This document shows, piece after piece, positions 53,961 through 64,000 of a stretch of 64,000 nucleotides of DNA. This stretch comes from Xiphophorus maculatus (Eukaryota; Chordata; Actinopteri; Cyprinodontiformes; Poeciliidae). The notes under the pieces were generated by a model. It made no database searches. It was given only the letters and a program-made list of their open reading frames with translations, and was not told the DNA's origin. Each line of letters opens with the position of its first letter. Positions within the stretch are counted from its first letter, which is position 1. The stretch covers positions 1,141,483 to 1,205,482 of the forward strand of contig NC_036458.1 in NCBI RefSeq assembly GCF_002775205.1. Reading direction: 5' to 3'. A program made the position numbers and the translations under genes.

Positions 53961-55530
53961 AAACACGTCACAGCGTTATGACACCTTCACTGGGAGACAC
54001 ATTCACACCGCAGTACGAGTCAAACAAACCTGACAAATCCAGATATATATATATTTATACTTTATAATTAAAACATTATTCTGAATTTATTTTCAATTTG
54101 AAAAGTTAATTCTGCTTTAACATTTTATTTATAGTCTTATGTTTTAAATTTAAACTCACATTTCCTTTTTTATTGTTTTTCTGGTTTGAATCTGGTCCCA
54201 TTATCTTGAATGTTTATGTATTTTATTTTCTTCATTTCTTGTTTTATTTTGAAAATCAATAATCATAAAGTTGTCTGCTAATCAAAAACTGCAGATTTTG
54301 TCTCAGAAAAATCTATTTCCTCTGTTACTTCGACCCGCCTGCTTGTTCAGTTGCTGCCCTTTCTTCAGCTTTTTGTTTTTGTAGTTTTTTTTTTTTTTTT
54401 TTTTTGGTGATTTGGGTCTAAAATCTGCAGGGGATGTTTCATTTCATAACTCCTTATAGAATATAGTCACACTCTGCTTTAATAAGGAGCTTCAATAACT
54501 CCAGAAAATAATATCTGCAGTCAGAAAGTTGCTCAGAAATATTTAGCTGCAGAAGCACAAGGAATAAAAATAATAAACGATTAAATTCAATCTGAATATT
54601 TTATGATTACTCATCTTTATGATTCATCAAAATACGCTGTCAGGAGAAACTAAAAGTTATTTTATTTCCCTGTATAAAATGTCTTTTTTTGCATTTTTTG
54701 ACTCGTTATGTATTTGGTTGTATTTGTTTTCTTGCAGATAAAGGAAAATGTTGCTTTTCTTTTTTTGTCTCTTCTCATTCCTGAAACTGGTTCATCATCT
54801 AAACTTTACATCTGATCCTGAAATTAGCCACAGCCGGGTGAAATAAAGACGCATGCTTAGAAAACCAAATGTTTCTGTGCTGCTGGGAGGTGAGATGGTT
54901 TTCTGAGTCGGACCTGCAGTTTGATCCTGGGGCAGGATGTCAGCGGCGCAGAGAGGTTCTGACCCAAAGCAGCCGAGGTCGGCCTGCAGCCCCGCTCGGC
55001 GTCCGCCGCTCGCCCACAATGTGATGAGATTATCCACGTCTCCATTGTAATAATCTGGGGCCAGATTGCAAAGCCATCTGCTGCAGCGGCACCAAAACCG
55101 CAGCAAGTGGAGGCAATTAAAGAACCAAGAAAACTGAAGAACATTAAAGAATTCTGGACGAGGATGAGAGATTACGGTCAGACTGAAAGATTTGGAATAA
55201 AGTCTCAAATGATTTACAGAGGAAAACATGAAGGAGGAACATTCAGGGCTATTTATTAAATGATATGACCCAGTTTACCAATATTCTGCTCATAATGCCT
55301 CCAGCCTTATTGGAAGCATTTTTAAAACCTTGCCAAATCCCTAAAATAAATGAATCTTTTATTCCATCAGAATAATGACGGCCTGAAGGATCCAACTCTT
55401 TATTAATTTCATCACTAATAATTATTGACACTTTTGTTCTATAATGTGGAATTAGAGCCAGAACCTCCTGGAGTTTAAATTAAAAAAAGGAAAGACAAGC
55501 AAACATGCTGACCATGTACCTGAGAGGTCA
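53961..55530. other. Intergenic upstream of rcvrn, no gene recognised
   Basis: This is AT-rich, with a 22-bp T run near 54384-54405. No exon resembling GLP2R, expected here by mammalian synteny, was recognised. No RNA gene was seen. Confidence 0.4.
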
Positions 55531-56863
55531 GTTCAGTTCGGTTCAGTTCGGTTTGGTTCGGTTCGGTTCAGTTCAGTTCAGTTCGGCTCGGTTCAGTTCA
55601 GTTCGGCTCAGTTCGGTTCAGTTCAGTTCAGTTCAGTTCAGTTCGGCTCAGTTCGGTTCGGTTCAGTTCAGTTCGGCTCGGTTCGGTTCAGTTCAGTTCA
55701 GTTCAGCTCGGCTCGGTTCAGTTCAGTTCAGTTCAGTTCAGTTCGGCTCGGTTCAGTTCAGTTCGGCTCAGTTCGGTTCAGTTCAGTTCAGTTCAGTTCG
55801 GCTCAGTTCGGTTCGGTTCAGTTCAGTTCGGCTCGGTTCGGTTCAGTTCAGTTCAGCTCGGCTCGGTTCAGTTCAGTTCAGTTCAGTTCGGCTCAGTTCG
55901 GTTCGGTTCAGTTCGGTTCAGTTCGGCTCGGTTCAGTTCGGTTCGGTTCGGTTCAGTTCAGCTCGGTTCGGTTCAGTTCAGTTCGGCTCGGTTCAGTTCA
56001 GTTCAGTTCAGCTCGGTTCAGTTCAGTTCAGCTCGGTTCGGTTCGGTTCAGTTCAGCTCGGTTCGGTTCGGTTCGGTTCAGTTCAGTTCAGCTCGGTTCG
56101 GTTCAGTTCGGTTCGGTTCGGTTCAGTTCAGCTCGGTTCGGTTCAGTTCAGTTCAGTTCAGTTCAGCTCGGCTCGGTTCAGTTCAGTTCAGTTCAGTTCA
56201 GCTCGGTTCGGTTCAGTTCAGTTCAGTTCGGCTCAGTTCGGTTCAGTTCAGTTCGGCTCAGTTCGGTTCAGTTCAGTTCAGTTCAGTTCGGCTCAGTTCG
56301 GTTCGGTTCAGTTCAGTTCGGCTCGGTTCGGTTCAGTTCAGTTCAGCTCGGCTCGGTTCAGTTCAGTTCAGTTCGGCTCAGTTCGGTTCGGTTCAGTTCG
56401 GTTCAGTTCGGCTCGGTTCAGTTCGGTTCGGTTCGGTTCGGTTCAGTTCAGCTCGGTTCGGTTCAGTTCAGTTCGGCTCGGTTCAGTTCAGTTCAGCTCG
56501 GTTCAGTTCAGTTCAGCTCGGTTCGGTTCGGTTCAGTTCAGCTCGGTTCGGTTCGGTTCGGTTCAGTTCAGTTCAGCTCGGTTCGGTTCAGTTCGGTTCG
56601 GTTCGGTTCAGTTCAGCTCGGTTCGGTTCAGTTCAGTTCAGTTCAGTTCAGTTCAGCTCGGCTCGGTTCAGTTCAGTTCAGTTCAGTTCAGCTCGGTTCG
56701 GTTCAGTTCAGTTCAGTTCGGCTCAGTTCGGTTCGGTTCAGTTCGGTTCGGTTCAGTTCGGCTCGGTTCAGTTCAGCTCGGTTCAGTTCAGTTCGGCTCG
56801 GTTCGGTTCAGTTCAGCTCGGTTCGGTTCGGTTCGGTTCAGTTCAGTTCGGCTCAGTTCAGTT
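55531..56863. repeat. 1.33-kb pentanucleotide satellite, (GTTCA/GTTCG/GCTCA/GCTCG)n
   Basis: About 266 pentamers are of four kinds differing at positions 2 and 5 (G-T/C-T-C-A/G). The order of variants recurs at about 485-490 bp. For example, the run beginning at 55801 recurs at 56291, and that at 56091 recurs at 56576. The 462-aa open frame across it is a repeat artefact. Confidence 0.97.
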
Positions 56864-59153
56864 GACAGCCTGTCGAGTCGCACAAAGAGATAATAAAATA
56901 AAAGAACAGAATAAAGGGTAAAATATTGTACAACTGCAAATATTAACATAAATGTTGTGCAGTTTTTAAAATGAATAAACTCCGGTCCGAATGAATGTGT
57001 AGCTGAGTATCGTTTTTAATTTTCTGATTTCTGAGATGAACTTCATGTCTGCTGCATAAAACTGATTATCTCATCAGGATCAGTTACTGTAAAGCAAATA
57101 AAGATTATTTTAATCTTTATCTTTTTTGACATACTATTTTTAATAAAACGTATATAAAAATGAGAATTATGCTTTTTTATACGTATATAGTGAGATATTT
57201 GTTTCACTTCTGATCTGAAACATTTTGTTTCTAATTATTTTAAATCTAATCTCTGGATGTGATGTCAGCATCCTGCCTTTCTGTTTAAGTTTTTATTTTT
57301 ATCACCTGTTTTCATGACTGTTTTTGTTTTCCTGTTTATTCGCATTAATCTTGGCATTTTAGTTTCTTCTTTGTGTTCATTCATCTATTATGATTCTGCT
57401 TGTTTCCTGAGATTATTGTTTCTTTTTGTGTAGTATTTCCGTTAATCTGAGATTATGTTTTGTGATTTTCCTTCAGCTGCTTCCACTTCTCCTGGATTAG
57501 CTCCTCTGGTCTCTTGTCTTTTAATCTCGATTATTTTCTAGATTTTCTCTGGTTCCTCCAGTTGCTGTTCTGTGTTTTATGGATTTTGTATTATTTTTTG
57601 TTGACATCTTATTCTTTCTTCAGCTTTTGTTAATAAATTATTTTATGGCTCTCCACACCTGCTCCTACAAAATCATTCCAGGAAAAGCGAAGCCGTTGTT
57701 TAATCTGTAAATATCATGAATCATTTTACATAATGATTCAGTTTAGACATGGAGCATCGATTACCAAAAGGTAAAATGTTTCATCCAGTGGTTGCATCTG
57801 TCAGGTAGTTTGATTATGCAACAAGCGGCCGGCTTACTGCCTCATCACATGCTGGACTCACTCATCCTGTGTTTCTATCCTTTATGACATGGCTGCAGAG
57901 GGTCGGAATAATCTCTTTATTTTCAGGCGAACTGCTCAGATGCAGAGAGAGAGTCGGACTGTCTTCTGCTCCTGTTTTCAGAAATGAAAACACAAAGATG
58001 AGTTTGGAACAAATGAATTATCGTGGAGTTCAGCCCGAAATGTCTGCAGGTTTCAGGATGAAGTTACAGACAAATATGAATCAGAATGATTGAAAAATGT
58101 ATTAAGTTTATTTAAATGATTACTGCTGTCATCAGTTTTATTGTTACTATTTAATGAAGTTAAAGTTTTTGCTGCATTTTGGTTTATTGATATAAGTGTT
58201 AAAATGATTGATGCTCATTATGCATCTTATCAGTCAGACACAGAAAATGTTAATGAAGAAAGAAAGACTGTTGTAACCAAGGTAATTACTGGGCGAAGCC
58301 ACTAAGTAAGACAGGATGCTGTAAGAAAATGTTTATGCTTCTTTGTTCTGCTATTTTACTGAGTTTAATAAAGTCAAACTCACTGAAGGATTTTAGTGAC
58401 AGTTTGTTAGAAACGACCCGGCCGTCGATCAGGAGGGAAATCCACTAAATGTCATTTTTAAACAAGATGGCCGATCACAGAATGCTGCATCCATGCAAAT
58501 TATCGGGAAGTTAAGTGGAAGGAAAAAGTGTGCTAGAACCAGAGATGTGTCCTTGAGAAGGGTTAGGACATTATTTTATCTTATGTAGTTTTTTGACTTC
58601 TTTTTCAGGTTTTTAAAAACAAGAAAAGTCAATCAGAGAAAACATACAAAACCAAGAATAAAATAATTAGTTTACTTTCAGTTTAAAAAGGAGAAGGAAG
58701 AAGTGAACATTATTCAATCCTGCCCCTTATCTCAGTTTAATGAAACATGTTATCTACTGACTCAAAAATGATCCAAAAATTGTAATAAAACCATTATAAT
58801 AATCATGTATCTGCTCAATAAAAGAGCCAACAAATAAATTACATTGAATAGAAAAATGGTTTCAAACTGACTCAGAACAAGACAAGAAAATCTACGGATC
58901 AAAATAATGGAGTTAATGACAATCATGGATAACAACCAGACGTCAGAATAATTACCAACTCTTCATCGTTTTAAAGCTAAAGTCTAATAATTTTCTCATG
59001 TTAAACTTTCTGACATCAACAGTTTCCAGGCAGAGATGAAGGTTTGGCTCTGCAGCAACAAACAAACTGATTCTATTGTCTTTTCCATTGAATCAGTTTA
59101 ACTTTTCAACAGTCGGGACGCGATTAGAAAGAGATTTACCCTCCACACACTGT

Positions 59154-59156
<3 letters not shown>
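56864..59156. other. Intergenic upstream of gsg1l2, no gene recognised
   Basis: This is AT-rich non-coding DNA with short frames only. About 58500-58570 (GTTAAGTGGAAGGAAAAAGTG) resembles a dispersed repeat word that also appears near 48790. Confidence 0.4.

Positions 59157-59243
<87 letters not shown>
59157..59243. repeat. (CA)n microsatellite
   Basis: About 87 bp of uninterrupted CA lie some 500 bp upstream of the gsg1l2 start codon. Confidence 0.97.
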
Positions 59244-59245
<2 letters not shown>

Positions 59246-59741
59246 TCTGGATGGATTTTCATAAGAGACTGCCCACATTATGTCACTGGTCAAAGTTAAA
59301 CCGGCTCTTGATCTGCTGCCTCTGGCTGCAATCGGTTTGAAATGCTGGGAGAACGGAAGCAGCCAGAGCCTTGCTGTGGATTATAATCTGAGCTCAAAGG
59401 AAGTTTGGAGCATAATTTGCCCTTTGTAATGGAGAATACTGCATGATGAGATCTGCTGGAGGGGAGGAGCCACGGGTTTGATTTGAAGCTGAAGAGGCTG
59501 AGAGTTTAAATGGTCAGAGACAGAAAATGGGTTTGTGTCGTTCCTGTGGAGCCGAGGTGAAGAGATGCAGAACAAGCAGCGAGCTGGCAGAGGGACGCTC
59601 TGCTTTCTCACCCAAGGAGCCCCAAACGCAACAAGATTATGAAGATTTGACATCTCTGCTGGGAAGCAAAACACTGTGGCTACATATTGAAAGCCAGGAT
59701 TAGTCGCCTTTTCATTTCATCTCTCTGGCCTGGCCTGGACC

Positions 59742-62700
59742 ATGAGGCTGGAGCGCGGCCGGCGAGCTTCCCTGGCAATCACTCTCAACTTTGTGGCTTT
59801 GGCTTTCGCCGTGTCGGCGGTGACCACCAGCTACTGGTGCGAGGGGACCAGGAAGGTGGCCAAGCCCTTCTGCTCCGGGCCGCCGGTCCAGATGAAGCAG
59901 ATGTACTGCATCCGCTTCAACAGCACCAACCTCAACGACAGCCGGCAGGTGCAGTACATCTTCGAGACGGGAGAGGAGAAGTTCATCCTCAGGAAGTTCC
60001 ACACCGGGATATTTTACTCCTGTGAGCAGGCTGTGGATATGAACGGTAAGATGATGCTGCAGCGGTAAGATGATGCTGCAGGCTGTGGATATGAACGGTA
60101 AGATGATGCTGCAGCGGTAAGATGATGCTGCAGGCTGTGGATATGAACGGTAAGATGATGCTGCAGCGGTAAGATGATGCTGCAGGCTGCAGCATAATAA
60201 TCCATAACATACGTCATACGTCGGTGCTGAAGCACTGTAAGTTATTCATTAATCACTGACAGGTTGATGTGTCCTGTCATTCTGGTAAAGAAATCTTTTA
60301 ATATGCTATGGATTACTTTGCTTCCTCTCTCAGCTCCAGCTGCCCTTTGACCCGTTTCATAGCTGCTCGCTGCGTTAGCTGCCATTACAAACATCCCTGC
60401 TGGGCTGTAAGCAACCTTCAGCTCTGCTCCTGTTTGGGTCATAAAGTACTAATCAAACCAGTGACTGCTAAAGAATGAGCAATATTCCAAACTCAATGAA
60501 CAAAAATACGGAGAAAAATGAAATGGCCAGAAAGGATTGCTTCAAAGTTCATGAACTGATGGAATCGACTGCTGTCTGTTGCTGCAAGAGAGCATTGCTG
60601 CAAAGTTAGCTAACCAGTACAATCAATTGCTTTCTACTGCAACATGCTAGTTTAAGAGAAGGCATTGCTGCAAACACACTGATGGTTCAGTGAGGTCAGC
60701 TGCTAAAATGTCACCACATGTGAGCTTTGGGAGATTGCTGCGGTTTTAATGACTTGATGTTCACAAAGGCCTCATGTTCAGCGGAGGGATTGCTGCAAAG
60801 TTTGCTGCTAAGTCAGTCAATTGTTGCAAAATCAAATGTTTTCTTAGATCAGAAACTATTTTTATTGATGATCATAAACTAAATTTGACTGCATTGATTT
60901 ATAGAACTGGTTTGGGAACTGATTGGTTCTCTGTGGATCTGATTTGACTCTGTTTTATAACCAGATTGGATTTAACAGCATCTTGTTTCCATCTGTATTA
61001 AAATGCAACTTAAAAATCAAAACTGCAGCTGAATCATTTTATTTGAACCAGTTACAGACAAAGATTTGTATCTTTTTTTTCTGTCTACGTCTCACAAATG
61101 TGGGAATATTTAGAAAACTGACTTTAGCTGTGAGTTTGTTCTACAGCTGCTTTATTAAACAGCTGCAGCAAATTATTTAAAGCCAATACTTTATTTATTA
61201 TATTTGCTTTACTTTACTTGTAGTTGATTTGGCACTGAAGAAAGGACAGATCATAAAATGAGCGCAGGATTAAAAACAACAGCAGGTAGAAAAACCACAA
61301 AGTTTTATTTCTCCACTTAAAGCCAAATCTCTTCAAGCTGTAAATAAAGTCAAATTTCTGCTGAATCAGATTTTCTCCAGGAAACCATTCACACAGATAA
61401 AAAGACACAGAAAATGTTTTTACAGTAAATGAATTAATTAATATACCAGAACGTATTAAAGGAAAACGGAAATATATTTGAGCAAGAAGGAATTTAATAT
61501 TGTTGATGATGAAATTGAGTTTTGATGTTCAAACTAAACACCATCAGTTGTTTCTGGTTGGTTCGAGCTTCTTTAGGGTAAAACATGCCAAACACAAAAT
61601 ATATAAAAAATATTAAATATACAAAATATGCGTAGTAGGAAGTAATGATTTATCAGACAAGTGAAAAAAAAATAAATAAAAGTTTGTTCAGATTTGCTAA
61701 TCGACGTCAGAGAAGAGGATAAGTACTGGAAATGAGATTTAAAATTAAACCTCTGTGTGAGTTTGACCTTTCACCTCTGGTTCACCGGCAGACAAACAGT
61801 TGGACGTTTAGCCTGACCGGCGCCAGCAGCAGAACTATTTCTGTCATCAGTTACTTCAGAACCTGTCCAGGACCTCAGAGCTGCTTCAGGATTTTTCACT
61901 TTTCCATGCAGCCAAACAGAAACGACATTCAGTCAACTTTAGTTTCTGTTTTTCTTCTTTTATTCCCAGTTTTGGGGAAATAAAAGAATCATTCATTTTT
62001 CATAAAGCACCTGATTGGTTTTCAAAGCTTTTCTCCATTTTATTAAAGAAAAATATGTAAAAGTTGCTTCTGTACAGATTTTCTTAGAATTACATTTATG
62101 AAAAACTTATATCATTTTTTAAAAGAAATTTTAGACATGATTTAGTATTAAATTGAGTATAAACATATTATTAAAACATGATACGTTTAAATATATAAAA
62201 CATTGTATGTTATATTCATTATCTGTGTCTGAAAGTTTGAGTTTTTTATGTTTTTATTCTTTTATTTGACAGGATTTGATTGTCGAAGTTTTGCTGAGAT
62301 TGCTCCTGAACATCAAAGAGGTTGGTAAATTTATGATTTAAAAGTTTATTTTTCTTTGCAACCATTTAATAATTTGCCTGTATTTGGGTTTATTGTCAGG
62401 AAAAAAAGACATTTCTTTGTTAGAATAAAACTTACCCAACACTTCCTGTGACCCAGACAGAGACCAAACGGCCTATTTAAAGTTCAGCCTCACTGACTGC
62501 TGTTTGCTGGAGTAGGGGGTTCAAAGTGAGGCCAGTGGGCCGTCTGGTGCTCTTCAAATGATTGTCTGGTCCTCGACAGCAATTAATGCAAAATTGGATT
62601 TTTTAATGTTTATTTCATTCTTTATTTGTAAATATTTTTTACCCAAAAGCAACTTTTGGTGAATTTATTCTTAAAACTTGTTTTCAAATAAAAAATAACC

Positions 62701-63621
62701 CATATCTCTGTTGTAAACAGAAAACTTTTCTGGGCCAGCAACATATAAAACTTGTTGACCCAAACAGTGTGTGAAAACCTTTCAACAGTTTTTAGGTTTC
62801 AAATATTCAATAATTTACATATTTCCAGATCCCATCGCTACAAAAATCAATCATTTGTTTTCATTAAAAACTCAAGTTTATTGTTGAAATGATGAGAAAA
62901 TAAATGATTTCACTATGAAATTATAGTGTTAGAAAAAGAAGCTTCATGTGTCGCATGACGACCTTCAGCTTTAGGACTTTACATGAATAAAGTTTGGACA
63001 CCTGTGATGTGATGAGACATTTCCATAAAAGCAGCAAATTTTATGTTTGGAAAAAAAAACTAAATAATGAAACGTAACTTAAAATTATTCACAGAAAATT
63101 TGCCTGTTTTCTTGGAAAACAGCGTGGAAAGCTGATGTGCCTACCCACAATGCTCCCTGCTGTCTGTTCATGTGGTTCCAGACACTTCTTCCTTCCACTC
63201 AACATTCTGTTAATATGCTTGTGCAGCACAGAGACCAACCAGCAACGCCCTGTCGATGCCTTCCTCATGCAAAGAGTCAGGAATTATTAGAGCAACATTT
63301 GATTTTTTAACTGAATTATTTAAATAACTTGAAGCTCCGTTAATTATTTCCTTCAGTTTTATAATAATCAGTTTTTGTCCTGATGCTGATTATTGGAGTG
63401 TAAATTGATCCAGGCGTGCTGTGGCTGGCTGTGTGTGGGTGCTGACCTCTGACCTCTGCCCTGTCCAGGCGTGCTGTGGCTGTGTGTGGTTGCAGAGAGC
63501 CTGTACCTGGCTCTGCTCTTCGTGGGCGGGGTTCTGATGATTCTGGAGCAGAGCCGCTGCTTCAGCGTCATGAACAAGCTGAAACTCAGTGCCTTCGCCG
63601 CCATGTGCACCGCCCTCTCAG
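59742..63621 (+). CDS. gsg1l2: GSG1-like protein 2 (claudin-fold membrane protein), 5' part
   Basis: Three coding exons are visible: 59742-60045, 62273-62320 and 63469-63621, all joining in phase 1. The reading frame remains open at the last donor, so the gene continues past the window edge. Exon 1 encodes a basic N-terminus and TM1 (LAITLNFVALAFAVSAVTTS). The start of the extracellular loop follows (YWCEGTRKV, four to five cysteines, GIFYSCEQAVDMNG). Exon 3 encodes TM2 (VLWLCVVAESLYLALLFVGG) and the start of TM3 (KLSAFAAMCTALSG). This is the PMP22/claudin topology of the GSG1/GSG1L family. GSG1L is an AMPA-receptor auxiliary subunit, while the role of GSG1L2 is poorly known. Position beyond RCVRN favours GSG1L2 over GSG1 or GSG1L. 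The ATG chosen is the first in frame. The exon 1 donor lies inside a 52-bp tandem repeat. Confidence 0.8.
60029..60186 (+). repeat. 52-bp tandem repeat (3 units) spanning the gsg1l2 exon 1 donor
   Basis: CTGTGGATATGAACGGTAAG occurs at 60031, 60083 and 60135, exactly 52 bp apart. Each unit also contains a second GCAGCGGTAAGATGATGCTG. The first unit begins in exon 1 coding sequence and contains the true donor (GAACG then GTAAGA at 60046). Confidence 0.95.
60187..62272 (+). other. gsg1l2 intron 1
   Basis: Bases about 60530-60830 repeat GATTGCTGCAAAGTT-like words irregularly. The rest is AT-rich. No extra exon or RNA gene was recognised. Confidence 0.4.
62321..63468 (+). other. gsg1l2 intron 2
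   Basis: This is AT-rich. Near the acceptor, GTGTGTGGGTGCTGACCTCTGACCTCTGCCC is followed by CTGTCCAG. A near copy of the exon start, GGCGTGCTGTGGCTG, occurs about 58 bp upstream (around 63412), so the acceptor region is itself partly duplicated. Nothing else was recognised. Confidence 0.5.
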
Positions 63622-64000
63622 GTAACAGCACAACTATGGAGCTACATCAGGCTCAAAAACATCCACATGGCCTACAACAGAGAAATTTGTAAATGTGTTC
63701 AATAATGCATAAATGAACATTCATATTAGTTAAACATTTGTTTGGACGTGGATAATCACATTGGTTTCTCAAATTGACACGTTTGAGACTGAACAGGTCG
63801 AGACACGGACGGATCAGCCCGACTGCACCTTCAGCGCTCGAGACTTTCTAACTGAACAGGATGAAATGAGATGCTGCGTTGAAGGCAGAAGAAAAGCTGA
63901 ACATCTCTGACTTGATCCAGTAGCTTTTATTCTCTTACACACATTTTACTGATGTGTATGCGCAGTGTGTTTCTGTCGGTGCAGTTTGAAACGTGTCAAT
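63622..64000 (+). other. Start of gsg1l2 intron 3, cut by the window edge
   Basis: This is intronic by position, after the GTAACA donor. No further exon was recognised before the end of the window. Confidence 0.6.

Noticed and set aside
55505-56893. 462-aa open reading frame rich in Ser, Val, Phe, Arg and Gln
   Set aside because: It is a read-through of the stop-free pentamer satellite. The protein is only the repeat translated, with no start context or homology.

Overview
The window is vertebrate nuclear DNA, almost certainly from a teleost fish. It carries five intron-containing genes, with compact introns (many of 60-150 bp), in the order sco1 (+), a sarcomeric myosin heavy chain gene (-), gas7 (+), rcvrn (-) and gsg1l2 (+, running off the right edge). 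This is the gene order of human 17p13.1 (SCO1, MYH cluster, GAS7, RCVRN, GSG1L2), reduced to one MYH gene and with alternating strands. Fish-type interspersed repeats and long micro- and minisatellites fill much of the non-coding DNA. The species cannot be named from the sequence alone.

Layout: 231-2624 is a complete seven-exon sco1 (296 aa, mitochondrial copper chaperone). 4280-22192 is a complete 39-coding-exon myosin heavy chain on the minus strand. Its exon lengths sum to 5814 nt (1937 aa), and the ATP-site and reactive-cysteine motifs fall at the canonical residue numbers. 22.5-36.3 kb is intergenic and repeat-rich. 36441-49073 is gas7 in ten coding exons (345 aa, F-BAR form without SH3 or WW domain), followed by a long 3'UTR. 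52983-53828 is a complete three-exon recoverin on the minus strand (203 aa). 53.9-59.7 kb holds a 1.33-kb pentanucleotide satellite and no recognised gene. 59742 to the right edge carries the first three coding exons of gsg1l2, a claudin-fold four-TM protein.

Functionally the genes are a conserved neighbourhood rather than a pathway: respiratory-chain assembly, muscle contraction, membrane-bending and neurite shaping, photoreceptor calcium sensing, and a GSG1-family membrane protein. No operon-like or novel multi-gene system is visible.

The most unusual content is repeat DNA placed on splice sites or regulatory sequence. (1) The first coding intron of the muscle myosin gene holds a 40-copy 18-bp minisatellite with a CAGGTG E-box in every unit. 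(2) A 31-bp tandem repeat has multiplied the 3' splice site of myosin exon 23. (3) A 52-bp triplication has multiplied the 5' splice site of gsg1l2 exon 1. (4) The acceptors of myosin exon 30 and gas7 exon 7 have (TG)n, in one case plus a 21-base G run, where the pyrimidine tract should be. Two GC-AG introns and a stop-free 63-bp intron also occur in the myosin gene.
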